The notes beneath the pieces are model-generated. The model had not been told where the DNA came from. It did no database searches and saw only the letters and a program-made list of their open reading frames with translations. A stretch of 64,000 nucleotides of DNA from Mariniphaga sediminis (GTDB lineage Bacteria; Bacteroidota; Bacteroidia; Bacteroidales; Prolixibacteraceae). Both the position numbers and the translations under genes were made by a program. The stretch lies in assembly GCF_003573545.1 (NCBI RefSeq), contig NZ_QWET01000009.1, forward strand, positions 124,001-188,000. The letters run 5' to 3'. Positions 43,508 to 52,368 of this stretch are shown piece after piece. How positions within the stretch are numbered: the stretch's first letter is position 1; each line of letters opens with the position of its first letter.

Positions 43508-44854
43508 TTATTCCGCTTTTTTCATCATCCGGTAAACAGTAGCTACTCCTATCCCGAGTTTTTCCGCTACCTGGGAAGCATTGTTCCCGTATTTATCAAG
43601 ATAACTTTTTACAATTCGCATATTGTATTCCCTGAGTGTCATTTCCTGATCGGTAATTTCAGGCAAAAGGGCCTGGTTTTCAAGGATAATATTTTCGCTG
43701 CTGATTTCGTCGTTATCAGCAAGGGTGATTGCCAGTTCCATCACCGATTTCAACTCCCGTACATTCCCCGGGAAGCTGTACAACAGCAACTTATCTACTG
43801 CTGACTTAGACAATGTTTTATGAGGCAGTTCATTTTCCCCACAAAATTCACCGATAAAATGTTTCGCCAGAGAAATAATGTCGTTTCCCCTTTCACGCAG
43901 GGGCGGGAGTTCAATGTGCAACCCGTAAAGGCGATAATAAAGATCTTGCCTGAACTCTTTTTTCAAAACGAGCTCCTGAAGATTTTGATGCGTGGCAACA
44001 ACAATACGGCAATCTGTTTTTACCGGATTGTTACTTCCTATCCGCACAATTTCTTTCTCCTGAAGAGCCCGAAGTATTTTAGCCTGGAGCGCTATATCCA
44101 TTTCTGCTATTTCATCAAGAAAAAGAGTTCCCCCGTTGGCTTCTTCAAATTTACCAATGCGTCTTGCATTGGCTCCGGTAAAAGCCCCCTTCTCAAATCC
44201 GAAAAGTTCGCTTTCTATTAAATCGCGTGGGATGGCTGCCACATTCACTGCCACAAAAGGTTTGTCGGAACGCGACGAATTGTAATGAATAGCTTTGGCT
44301 ACCAACTCTTTTCCTGTTCCTGTTTCCCCGGTAATAGTAACGGTAATCCCTGTTCGGGTAGCTTTTTCTATAAGATTGAATATTTTTTTTGTTGCCGGAC
44401 TGCTCCCTACAATGGTTTTTTGGTAGCTGTACTTTTTCTTCACCTCGCTGCGCAACGAAATAACCTCCCGTTTTAAACGCACCCCTTTCCTGATATTCTG
44501 GACGGTGTTCAGCAGGCGTTCGCGTATGTCGTCCGATTTTACAATGTAATCGTAAGCTCCGAACTTAAGCAACTCCACAACTACTTCAATTTCACTTTGC
44601 TCTGAAATCAAAATAACCTGAATATCCTCATTCTCCGCCTTAATCTTTTTCAGCATCTCAAGGCCTTTTATATCAGGAAGGCGGTAATCAAGCGTAATTA
44701 CATCGGGCGATTTGTACAGGCTGTTGAGACAATCTTTGCCGGTGGTAAACGATTCTATATCGTAATCAGGATTCAGGGAAAGGTTATGAACCAAAAGCCT
44801 GTTGTACCACTCATCGTCTTCAACTACAAATATTCTGAAAGGTTTCTCGTCCAT
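43508..44854 (-). CDS. Sigma-54-dependent response regulator (NtrC family)
   Basis: A 448-residue activator: receiver domain (phosphoacceptor Asp56 in VITLDYRLPDIKG), AAA+ domain with Walker A GETGTGKE at 176-183, the sigma-54-contacting GAFTGA loop at 223-228, Walker B GGTLFLDEIAEMD, and a C-terminal Fis-type helix-turn-helix (NASQVAEKLGIGVATVYRMM). It needs sigma-54, which is not encoded in the window. The hybrid kinase gene is 93 bp upstream in the same direction, so the two likely form one signalling pathway. Confidence 0.95.
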   Translation of the reverse strand: MDEKPFRIFVVEDDEWYNRLLVHNLSLNPDYDIESFTTGKDCLNSLYKSPDVITLDYRLPDIKGLEMLKKIKAENEDIQVILISEQSEIEVVVELLKFGAYDYIVKSDDIRERLLNTVQNIRKGVRLKREVISLRSEVKKKYSYQKTIVGSSPATKKIFNLIEKATRTGITVTITGETGTGKELVAKAIHYNSSRSDKPFVAVNVAAIPRDLIESELFGFEKGAFTGANARRIGKFEEANGGTLFLDEIAEMDIALQAKILRALQEKEIVRIGSNNPVKTDCRIVVATHQNLQELVLKKEFRQDLYYRLYGLHIELPPLRERGNDIISLAKHFIGEFCGENELPHKTLSKSAVDKLLLYSFPGNVRELKSVMELAITLADNDEISSENIILENQALLPEITDQEMTLREYNMRIVKSYLDKYGNNASQVAEKLGIGVATVYRMMKKAE

Positions 44855-44947
44855 TTTTTCCGGTTTAAAATCAAGCCTGTTTTGCTTTTTTAATTACAGG
44901 GGGAAGTTAAATATTTTTTTTCAGCGAAAGAAAACGCCAAACCCGGT

Positions 44948-47344
44948 TTATGTGGCATTGTGTGTATCCAAATAATGTTTCAGTGATGCCACCACCTCAT
45001 CTGTTTCTTTCTTCACGGAACGGTACAGTTCTTCGATTATTTCAGGGTTTGGTGAATTTTGCGGTTCAGTTTCCAGTCTTTTCAATTTTTCATAGAGCCC
45101 AAAAGCATGAAGGTGCTTACTCGGTGCCGCCATTTTGTGTGCGGCTTCAGAAACAGCCTCCCAGTTTCTCTGCACAACAGCATCTTGAATATTATTCAGG
45201 CCGTCTTTCGAAGTTTTAATAAAAAGCAGGATCATTTCCCTTAAAAAAACAGGATCTCCGTTAGCAATCCGTTCCAAATCATCAGGCTTTATTTTCTGGC
45301 TGACTTGCTTGTTCTCTTCGGAATGAGAAATATTCAGGAAAGGCGACACAGCATCAAACAGCTCTTTTTCGGAAAACGGCTTCATTAAAAAACCAGACAT
45401 CCCGACTTCTAAACATGCCTGCTGATCTACCTTCCGGTCGGAAGCTGTTACGGCGATTATTTTTGATGTTGGTTTTTCAGCCAGAATTTCTTTAGCTGCG
45501 TCAATCCCGGTCTTTCGGGGCATCCGCATATCCATGAGTATTACATCGAAATGGTTAGACAAAGCCACTGAAATGGCCTCTTCCCCATCCGTTGCCTCCC
45601 CGTATTTTGTCCCCCATTTTTTCAAAATGTTTATCAAAACAAACCGGTTAAACTCATCATCATCGGCAATCAATACCGAACACCTACGGAAATGCTCCGG
45701 AATATCCGGTGTTGCAAACTCACGATGCTCGATTTTTCCGGCATCGCCCAGGGGATAAGGTATAGAAACAAACATGGTAGTTCCCTTTCCGGTTTTGCTT
45801 TCAACCGAAATGTGTCCCCCCTGCATTTCAACCAGCTTTTTTACAATGGCAAGCCCCAAACCGGTCCCGCTGTATTTTTTGCCTCCTTCATTTTCAGCCT
45901 GAACAAATTCATCGAAAATGATTTCAAGATTTTTTTCCGAAATGCCGATTCCTGAATCCTGTACCTGAAAATGCAATAGAACTTTATTGCCGGTACTATT
46001 CTCGGTCTTTACGCTAAGCACAACTTCACCTTTTTCGGTAAACTTAATGGCGTTGCCCACCAGGTTAATCAGGATCTGTTTCAACCGTAACGGATCCCCT
46101 TCCAGCGCCTCAGGCAATGAGTTCGCCTGGAAATAATGCAGCGAAATCCCCTTTTTTCGTGCTTCAATGCCCTGAATGCTGGCCACTTCTTCAAAAACCG
46201 CCAGGGGAGAAAAATGAATGGAATCGAAAGACAATTTTTTTGCCTGAATCTTAGAGAAGTCGAGGGTATCGTTAATAATTGATTTCAAATGACTTGCCGA
46301 ATGAGATAAAATGGTTATTTGCTTTTTTACCTGATCATCAGAGACCTGCTGGTGCAATTGCTCTGATAAGCTAAATATTGCGTTAACCGGAGTGCGCATT
46401 TCATGGCTCACATTGGCTGCAAACTGTTCTTTTGCATGAGCCAGTTTCTCCGCTTCCTGCTTCGCCCTTTTTAATGCTTGCTGGTAAATCCTCGATTTTT
46501 TCTGATAATTAAACAAGAGAAAAATGACAGCCAGCAATAGCACTACAGCAGCTGCCGAAAACATGGCCAGATACTTATATGTCATTTGCGCCAAATGGTG
46601 GGCTTCCATGGTTTTCGAAATACGTTTCTCCATTTCAAAGTTTTCGCCCCACAGTATCAACCGGTTCAGTTCTTTCCCAATTTCCCCGTTTCGTTCAATC
46701 AGCTTCGACTCAAGAATATTAATTCGGGTATCTTTCTCTTTTATAGTGGACTCAATGTTTTGAATTTCGTTTTTTAGTTCTGCCCTTTCAATGTTCTTCT
46801 CAACAATTGTTGTATCAATAACTACTTTCTTCCGTCCAAAAATACCTTTCAAAAAACCCTTCTCGCGGGTTTGGGTTTCAGTAATAACCGTGTCCGCTTC
46901 CTCTCCTTCCAGTTTAGAGTATATTTCCGTAAAAACAGGTTCCATTCCCTGTACTGAATTATGCAGTTTCAGCACTTCCTGCCAGATTCCCAGTTTTTCA
47001 ACGGATAAAACATAAAAGGAATCCACAAGCGACTGGTACTCTGGCGACGTATTTTTTTTAAGGCTTTCCAGTTTTTTTGCTACGGCCTCGCTCGCTTCCC
47101 GGTGCGGTGTCAGGTTTTTTTTGTTATCGGTTAAAACATACAACCGCACTGCATTTTCCACAGTGGCCAGGTCAGCAGCAATATCCTTTATCAAAAACAA
47201 CTGGTAATCGGGACTGGCCTGCTGCTGGGCGGAAGTAACAATTTGAGAAAGGCTTTTATAAGCAAGATAACCTGTTGCAACTACTGCAGATGCAATTACA
47301 ACAGCCAAAAGAGTAATCTGGAATTCAATTCTAAACTTTGCCAT
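44948..47344 (-). CDS. Hybrid sensor histidine kinase with receiver and HPt domains
   Basis: A 798-residue kinase. TM1 at about 11-32, a 225-residue periplasmic part rich in helices with a coiled coil (190-225), TM2 at 258-279, HisKA with His314 (FAANVSHEMRTPVN), ATPase (NLVGNAIKFTEKGE, DSGIGIS, GTGLGLAIV), a receiver with Asp605 (DVILMDMRMPRKTG), and a C-terminal HPt domain with His736 (SEAAHKMAAPSKHL). The chain His-Asp-His within one protein implies a phosphorelay to a separate receiver, most simply that of the NtrC-type regulator encoded next. The sensor domain is not a family I can name. Confidence 0.92.
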   Translation of the reverse strand: MAKFRIEFQITLLAVVIASAVVATGYLAYKSLSQIVTSAQQQASPDYQLFLIKDIAADLATVENAVRLYVLTDNKKNLTPHREASEAVAKKLESLKKNTSPEYQSLVDSFYVLSVEKLGIWQEVLKLHNSVQGMEPVFTEIYSKLEGEEADTVITETQTREKGFLKGIFGRKKVVIDTTIVEKNIERAELKNEIQNIESTIKEKDTRINILESKLIERNGEIGKELNRLILWGENFEMEKRISKTMEAHHLAQMTYKYLAMFSAAAVVLLLAVIFLLFNYQKKSRIYQQALKRAKQEAEKLAHAKEQFAANVSHEMRTPVNAIFSLSEQLHQQVSDDQVKKQITILSHSASHLKSIINDTLDFSKIQAKKLSFDSIHFSPLAVFEEVASIQGIEARKKGISLHYFQANSLPEALEGDPLRLKQILINLVGNAIKFTEKGEVVLSVKTENSTGNKVLLHFQVQDSGIGISEKNLEIIFDEFVQAENEGGKKYSGTGLGLAIVKKLVEMQGGHISVESKTGKGTTMFVSIPYPLGDAGKIEHREFATPDIPEHFRRCSVLIADDDEFNRFVLINILKKWGTKYGEATDGEEAISVALSNHFDVILMDMRMPRKTGIDAAKEILAEKPTSKIIAVTASDRKVDQQACLEVGMSGFLMKPFSEKELFDAVSPFLNISHSEENKQVSQKIKPDDLERIANGDPVFLREMILLFIKTSKDGLNNIQDAVVQRNWEAVSEAAHKMAAPSKHLHAFGLYEKLKRLETEPQNSPNPEIIEELYRSVKKETDEVVASLKHYLDTHNAT

Positions 47345-47451
47345 CGAGTCAGTGATTTACAATTTGTTATAAGCCAAACCAGTCGTTTTGCTATTTTTAA
47401 ACGTAAACTGACTTTTTTTGTTGAGTAAGAAAAGCAGGTGTTTCCTGTTTT

Positions 47452-49116
47452 TTATTTTTCTTTTGCAAGATCGATACCCATTCTCTGTCCCTTGTAAGTG
47501 GCCTTTGAGAAGGATTTCAGCACTTGTTTTTCGTAACGTCGATCCACTTCAAAAAACGAAAAGTTTTTCATCACTTCGATGTTCCCGATTTCCACACTTT
47601 CATTTGGAAAATGCTGGTTAATCAAATCGATAATCTTCCGTTTGTTGATCCCATTTTTCTTTCCCAATGTAAAAAAGAAACGCGAAAATTTATATCCTCC
47701 CTCTTTCCTCTCACTCCGGCCATTCCGCCCTTTTGCGCCGCGTTTCTTCCTTCTACCGGGCTCGTAATCCTGTTCTCCGGGGCGTGATTCGTCCACATTA
47801 ATATCCGGGGCGTTTTCGTAATATTTCAGGAAACGGTTAAACTCTATAGAAACGAAACGTTTTATGAGTTCCTCGCGTTCGAGCCAGGCCAGCTTCTTGT
47901 AAATTACCGGCATAAAAGGTTCAATCTCGGTTTCATTCACCTCAATTTTTTCCATTTTATCAATCAGACTGAAAAGCTGCTTTTCACAGATTTCCTTTCC
48001 CGATGGAACAGCTTTCAGCATGAAGGATTTATTCACTTTCTTTTCAACCTGGCGTAGTTTGCCCTTTTCGCGCAAATGAATAAGTGTTACGGAAATCCCC
48101 CTTTTACCTGCCCTTCCGGTTCGCCCGCTCCGGTGAATATATACTTCAGGATCATCGGGAAGGTTATAATTAATTACATGCGTCAGGTCGTTTACGTCTA
48201 GGCCGCGGGCAGCCACATCGGTTGCCACCAGCATTTGCAGGTGTTTACTTCGGAAACGGGCCATTACATGGTCACGCTGGGCCTGGGAGAGATCTCCGTG
48301 GAGTGCATCGGCATTATAGCCGTCTTGCATTAGTTTGTCGGCCACATCTTTGGTTTCAGACCGGGTACGGCAAAAAATAATCCCATAAATACTGGGGTTC
48401 AGATCGGCTACCCGTTTCAGGGCAATGTAACGATCTTTAGCGTGAACAAGATAGTAGTGATGTTCCACATTTTCAGCGCCGGTATTCTTTTTCCCTACTG
48501 AAATTTCCTGAGGGTTTGTCATATAGCGGTTGGCGATGGAAACAATTTCCCTGGGCATAGTGGCTGAAAAAAGCAGGGTTTGCTTTTCCGCCGGCGAAGT
48601 AGCCAGAATAGCATCCAGGTCATCTTTAAAACCCATTGAAAGCATTTCGTCAGCTTCATCAAGCACCAGCCATCGTATTTTATCTACTTTTAATTTTTTA
48701 CGCTTAATTAAATCGAGGGTACGGCCGGGTGTTCCCACAACGATAGAAGCTCCCCGTTCCAGTTGGTTAATTTGCTTTTTTATATCGGCGCCGCCATAAA
48801 CCACAGCGATACTAATTTTTTGGCTGAACTTTGAAAAATTAGTCAGGTCGCCGGCAATTTGTAAAGCCAGTTCCCTTGTGGGGCTTAAAATTAAAGCCTG
48901 CGGATGTTTTTGGGAGGTGTCAATTTGCTGAATAACTGGCAGGCCAAATGCGGCTGTTTTTCCGGTACCGGTTTGTGCCAGCGCCACCATATCGTTTTTG
49001 CTTTCCAATAAAAATGGAATGGTTTTTTCCTGAATGGGTGTGGGTGTTTCAAACCCCAATGCTTCAATTGCCTGTTGAATTTCGGCACTGAGGCTCATCT
49101 CATTGAATAATGTCAT
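47452..49116 (-). CDS. DEAD-box RNA helicase with DbpA-like RNA-binding domain
   Basis: A 554-residue helicase. Walker A AQTGTGKT is at 47-54, SPTRELALQ near 79, DEAD at 153-156, SAT in LLFSATMP, and motif VI HRSGRTGRAGK. After the RecA cores a basic linker (RRKKRGAKGRNGR) leads to a C-terminal domain of the DbpA RNA-binding type (YKFSRFFFTLGKKNGINK). Such proteins remodel rRNA or mRNA structures and help ribosome assembly or cold adaptation. A -7 box lies 27 bp upstream. Confidence 0.93.
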   Translation of the reverse strand: MTLFNEMSLSAEIQQAIEALGFETPTPIQEKTIPFLLESKNDMVALAQTGTGKTAAFGLPVIQQIDTSQKHPQALILSPTRELALQIAGDLTNFSKFSQKISIAVVYGGADIKKQINQLERGASIVVGTPGRTLDLIKRKKLKVDKIRWLVLDEADEMLSMGFKDDLDAILATSPAEKQTLLFSATMPREIVSIANRYMTNPQEISVGKKNTGAENVEHHYYLVHAKDRYIALKRVADLNPSIYGIIFCRTRSETKDVADKLMQDGYNADALHGDLSQAQRDHVMARFRSKHLQMLVATDVAARGLDVNDLTHVINYNLPDDPEVYIHRSGRTGRAGKRGISVTLIHLREKGKLRQVEKKVNKSFMLKAVPSGKEICEKQLFSLIDKMEKIEVNETEIEPFMPVIYKKLAWLEREELIKRFVSIEFNRFLKYYENAPDINVDESRPGEQDYEPGRRKKRGAKGRNGRSERKEGGYKFSRFFFTLGKKNGINKRKIIDLINQHFPNESVEIGNIEVMKNFSFFEVDRRYEKQVLKSFSKATYKGQRMGIDLAKEK

Positions 49117-49142
49117 GTAATTATGTCTAAAATTTGCAGGCG

Positions 49143-49150
49143 CAAAGGTA
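49143..49150 (-). promoter_or_regulatory. -7 promoter box for the helicase gene
   Basis: Minus-strand TACCTTTG matches TAnnTTTG, 27 bp before the helicase ATG. Confidence 0.5.
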
Positions 49151-49291
49151 ACCTTTTAAAATGTATTTCAGGGTTTTAGGAGAAAATGTTGCAGGGATTA
49201 ACAAATTAATAATTCATCGTAAATTTTTTTATCATATCAAATCTCTACTGTTTTTGTATAATTTTTTCCATACAAATCAACCCAAATCCTT

Positions 49292-49299
49292 TACATTTG
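49292..49299 (+). promoter_or_regulatory. -7 promoter box for the barrel protein gene
   Basis: TACATTTG matches TAnnTTTG, 33 bp before the ATG at 49332. Confidence 0.5.
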
Positions 49300-49331
49300 T
49301 TTCATTATAAATTCAAGTTAAGTTGAATTCT

Positions 49332-50162
49332 ATGAAATTTAGCAAGCCATTGAAAACAGCAATTTATATTCGATTCTTTCTGGTGCTGGGAATGGCAGGA
49401 ATTTTTTCTGTAAAGCTGTGGTCACAGGAAGCGGATACCATTGTTCCAATCAATAGAGACACCAAAAAAATTTTACGAAAAATAGACGTGCGGGAACTTA
49501 CCCGTCAGGGGTTTAACTTTTGGTACGATGATTTTTCAGGTCATTGGGCTGGTGTTGATTTTGGCTTTAATCTATTTGTCAACCCGGATTATTCAGGATA
49601 CGACTCCGAATTTATGGACAACGACATTTTCCGCTCAAATTCTACCTACCTCAACCTTATTCAACAAAGCATCGGGTTGCAACGCAACCGAAATACCATC
49701 GGGCTGGTAACAGGTTTGGGACTGCACCTCCAAAGCTACCGGATGGAGCAAAACACAACCATCCAAAGACTGGGAAACGGACGAATTGAGCCCCAGTCCC
49801 TGTTTTTTGAGCAAAACCAAAAATCGAAATTATCCATAGTTTCCCTAACCATACCCCTACTGACTGAATTTCAAATTCCTGTAAACCACTACACAAACAG
49901 GATTTACGTGTCAGGAGGCATTGTGGGAGGAGTCCGGTTAAGCAGTCACACCAAAGTAAAATACCGTGTGCAAGGCAAAAAGGAAAAGTTAAAAACGCCT
50001 GGTCACTACTCCCTTCAGGACTTTAAATACGGGTTGATGGTGCGGGCAGGTTATCGCTGGATAAATTTATTTGCCACCTACGAGTTGACTCCCCTTTTCA
50101 AAAAAGACAAAGGCCCCGAATTAACACCGGTAACTATCGGAATAACAGTAATAAAATTTTGA
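49332..50162 (+). CDS. Hypothetical outer-membrane beta-barrel protein
   Basis: A 276-residue protein from the ATG at 49332 (an upstream in-frame TTG at 49323 is less likely). A signal peptide (FFLVLGMAGIFSVKLWSQ) precedes a beta-rich chain with alternating aromatic residues (FNFWYDDFSGHWAGVDFGFN, then LFVNPDYSGYD) and a C-terminal strand ending TIGITVIKF. The pattern (GHWAGVDFGFN, LGLQRNRNTIG) matches porin-family/PorT-like small barrels of Bacteroidota. It may be cotranscribed with the creatininase-like gene, 11 bp downstream. Confidence 0.75.
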   Translation: MKFSKPLKTAIYIRFFLVLGMAGIFSVKLWSQEADTIVPINRDTKKILRKIDVRELTRQGFNFWYDDFSGHWAGVDFGFNLFVNPDYSGYDSEFMDNDIFRSNSTYLNLIQQSIGLQRNRNTIGLVTGLGLHLQSYRMEQNTTIQRLGNGRIEPQSLFFEQNQKSKLSIVSLTIPLLTEFQIPVNHYTNRIYVSGGIVGGVRLSSHTKVKYRVQGKKEKLKTPGHYSLQDFKYGLMVRAGYRWINLFATYELTPLFKKDKGPELTPVTIGITVIKF

Positions 50163-50173
50163 AATACAATAGT

Positions 50174-50938
50174 ATGAGACCTTACATTTTAGAAGAAACC
50201 AATTGGAAACAGGTAAAAAACCAACCATACGATGTAGCTATCCTCCCCTGGGGGGCTACTGAACCACACAACTACCACCTGCCTTTTGGCACCGATTCGT
50301 TGGAAACATCACGGATTGCTGCTGATGCCGCCGGAAAAGCATGGAAAAAAGGAGCCAAAGTGATGGTATTGCCTACCATTCCATTAGGCGTACAAAACCC
50401 GGGGCAAATTGAAATGCCTTTCTGCTTGCACACCCTTCCATCTACCCAAATAGCCATTCTGAAAGATATCGTCAGGGCGCTGTATAATCAGGGAATTCGC
50501 AAATTAGTGGTTATGAATGGCCACGGCGGCAACGAATTTAAACCACATATACGTGAGGTAATGCCACAATTCCCGGGTATGTTTATTGCCGTAACCGAAT
50601 GGTTTAAACAGGTTCCCTTATCCGATTATTTTGAAGAAGAAGGAGACCATGCCAATGAAATGGAGACCAGTGTAATTATGCATTATTTCCCCGAACTGGT
50701 ATTACCTTTGGAAGAAGCCGGTAGCGGGAAAGCCAATAAATTCAAGCTGAAAGGACTGAACGACAAGGTCGGCTGGACCCCTCGTCGCTGGGATAAAGTG
50801 ACCGATGATACGGGAATAGGGGATCCCCAAAAGGCAACACCCGAAAAAGGACAAAAATTTCTGGAGGCAGTGACTTCAAAAATTGGAGATTTCCTGGTTG
50901 AACTGGCAGAATGTGATCTGGATGACCTTTACGAGTAG
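50174..50938 (+). CDS. Creatininase-family amidohydrolase
   Basis: A 254-residue metal-dependent hydrolase of the creatininase fold. Metal-ligand signatures are present: ILPWGATEPHNYHLPFGTD (Glu, His, Asp), VMNGHGGNEFKP (His) and DHANEMETSVI (Glu). The ATG at 50174 is preferred over the TTG at 50159, which overlaps the preceding stop. Family members open cyclic amides or act in purine, folate, riboflavin or mycofactocin chemistry; the substrate here is unknown. Confidence 0.88.
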   Translation: MRPYILEETNWKQVKNQPYDVAILPWGATEPHNYHLPFGTDSLETSRIAADAAGKAWKKGAKVMVLPTIPLGVQNPGQIEMPFCLHTLPSTQIAILKDIVRALYNQGIRKLVVMNGHGGNEFKPHIREVMPQFPGMFIAVTEWFKQVPLSDYFEEEGDHANEMETSVIMHYFPELVLPLEEAGSGKANKFKLKGLNDKVGWTPRRWDKVTDDTGIGDPQKATPEKGQKFLEAVTSKIGDFLVELAECDLDDLYE

Positions 50939-50962
50939 CTTATCCTTTCCAACAGTTTTATT

Positions 50963-51907
50963 TTAAAAGAATTTTTCGCGGATGTAGCTCCTGCCAAAAA
51001 AATCCATGTCAAAACCAAGGGTAACTTCGTAGGTGCCATATTGATAAGGAAATATTTCGTTGTAGGTAAGATCCATTGCAAAACCCAATCGCAGGTTGTT
51101 GTCCATAATCCATTGCGAGACAAAACTTATGGCATTTCCGGAACGGTTCATTAACCCAAGCCATAGTTTTTCACGCAGCATAAAGTTCACACCGATGTCA
51201 TACTGGATAGGCAACCCACGGTTATAAGTTATCATCATGGTTGGTTTGAAAATCAGGTAATTGAACTGAATAAACCGGAATACATAACCAGCTGTAAGGT
51301 ACACCGTTTGAATCTGGGCTTCGATGTTATAATTATTGATATTTGCTTTAAGGTCGTTCCTCAGCATCTTCGGTATGGAGAGCCCAATGTAATAATGTTC
51401 TTCATAAAGAAATCCGCCAATACCAAAATTGGGCAGAAATTTCAAATCTACATCTTCTGCATAAGCTTCGTCATACTTGCCATCAGGATAAAGCTGATAT
51501 AATGTAAGCGGATTTTTATAGTTCAGAAAACCAAATTTTAACCCCAGGCGCAACCGGGCCTGAGGGGTAATGGCAACTTCGTAAGCATAATCGCCAAAAA
51601 CACCCAGTTTGTTTTCCAGGCCGTAATGATCGTTGGTTACATTCAGTCCCACCCCTACTTTTTCATTATTTGTGGGGGAGTGAAAAGAAAAAACCTGTGT
51701 GAGCGGGGAGCGGTTGATGCCGGCCCATTGTTTTCGCACAAGCGTGGAAAATCCGATCTTCTCCCACATACCGGCATAAGCCGGATTAATGGGCTGCATA
51801 TTGAACATATACTGGGTAAGAACAGGCTCTGCCTGCCCATGTGATTCGCCGGGAAACAAAGGGAACAAGAGGATTGCCGAAGCCAAACATTTTATCCAGT
51901 TTTTCAT
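50963..51907 (-). CDS. PorP/SprF family type IX secretion protein
   Basis: A 314-residue outer-membrane protein from the ATG at 51905-51907 (MKNWIKCLASAILLFPLFPG signal peptide). It shows the PorP/SprF pattern: the mature N-terminus EPVLTQYMFNMQPINPAYAG, then FSFHSPTNNEKVGVGLNVTN and repeated strands. PorP/SprF proteins work with PorE, gliding or peptidoglycan-anchoring partners in T9SS function or surface adhesion of Bacteroidota. No partner gene is adjacent here, so it is an isolated copy. Confidence 0.9.
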   Translation of the reverse strand: MKNWIKCLASAILLFPLFPGESHGQAEPVLTQYMFNMQPINPAYAGMWEKIGFSTLVRKQWAGINRSPLTQVFSFHSPTNNEKVGVGLNVTNDHYGLENKLGVFGDYAYEVAITPQARLRLGLKFGFLNYKNPLTLYQLYPDGKYDEAYAEDVDLKFLPNFGIGGFLYEEHYYIGLSIPKMLRNDLKANINNYNIEAQIQTVYLTAGYVFRFIQFNYLIFKPTMMITYNRGLPIQYDIGVNFMLREKLWLGLMNRSGNAISFVSQWIMDNNLRLGFAMDLTYNEIFPYQYGTYEVTLGFDMDFFGRSYIREKFF

Positions 51908-51940
51908 GCTCTCGGAACAAAATTCCAACTGGGAAAACTA

Positions 51941-51948
51941 CAAATTTA
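51941..51948 (-). promoter_or_regulatory. -7 promoter box for the PorP/SprF gene
   Basis: Minus-strand TAAATTTG matches TAnnTTTG, 34 bp before the ATG at 51907. Confidence 0.45.
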
Positions 51949-52207
51949 TCTCGACATAAACAATATGCCACACAACCTGCTGTAAAACAGATTTTTAAAA
52001 AGGGAAACTATGGCTAAATTTTCTTCTCTAAAGGGTATATGGCTGCTTTTTCCCCTTCATGCGATAAAAGGATCAAGCCAAAAGCCGCATTACTGCTGAA
52101 AACTACAGGAACCATTTCGCACAGATAAAATTTTCTGAATCTGGAGTTTAGCACTGCCTCATTTAAAAAAATCCATAAAACTCTTTTTATATTCCGATAA
52201 AGAGTGT

Positions 52208-52215
52208 TACTTTTG
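52208..52215 (+). promoter_or_regulatory. -7 promoter box for metK
   Basis: TACTTTTG matches TAnnTTTG. Expected initiation at about 52220-52222 coincides with the first base of the riboswitch stem, so the aptamer forms the very 5' end of the transcript. Confidence 0.6.
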
Positions 52216-52221
52216 TAGCGC

Positions 52222-52275
52222 TACGTGGAAAGATTTGAGATTGATTGCAACCACAGAAAAAGAATGCTAAAACAG
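52222..52275 (+). ncRNA. SAM-II-like riboswitch upstream of metK
   Basis: The sequence carries in order a GTGG/CCAC stem (52225-52228 and 52251-52254), the loop motif GATTTGA (52232-52238), TTGCAA next to the 3' stem strand (52245-52250), an A-rich linker, and TGCTAAAA (52265-52272). GATTTG, TTGCA and GCTAAA in this order are the conserved blocks of the SAM-II (metA/SAM_alpha) aptamer, whose loop GCA pairs with the downstream TGC in a pseudoknot. It sits 94 nt upstream of metK, a natural target. Pairing by eye only; how binding would affect translation or termination is not clear. Confidence 0.75.
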
Positions 52276-52368
52276 TCGCTTTTTTTTACTATTTCAATCC
52301 GATACATCCCGCAGCCTAAAAATTTTTGTTAAACACGCTGAACAAATTTCGGCTAAAATTTTGGGATT

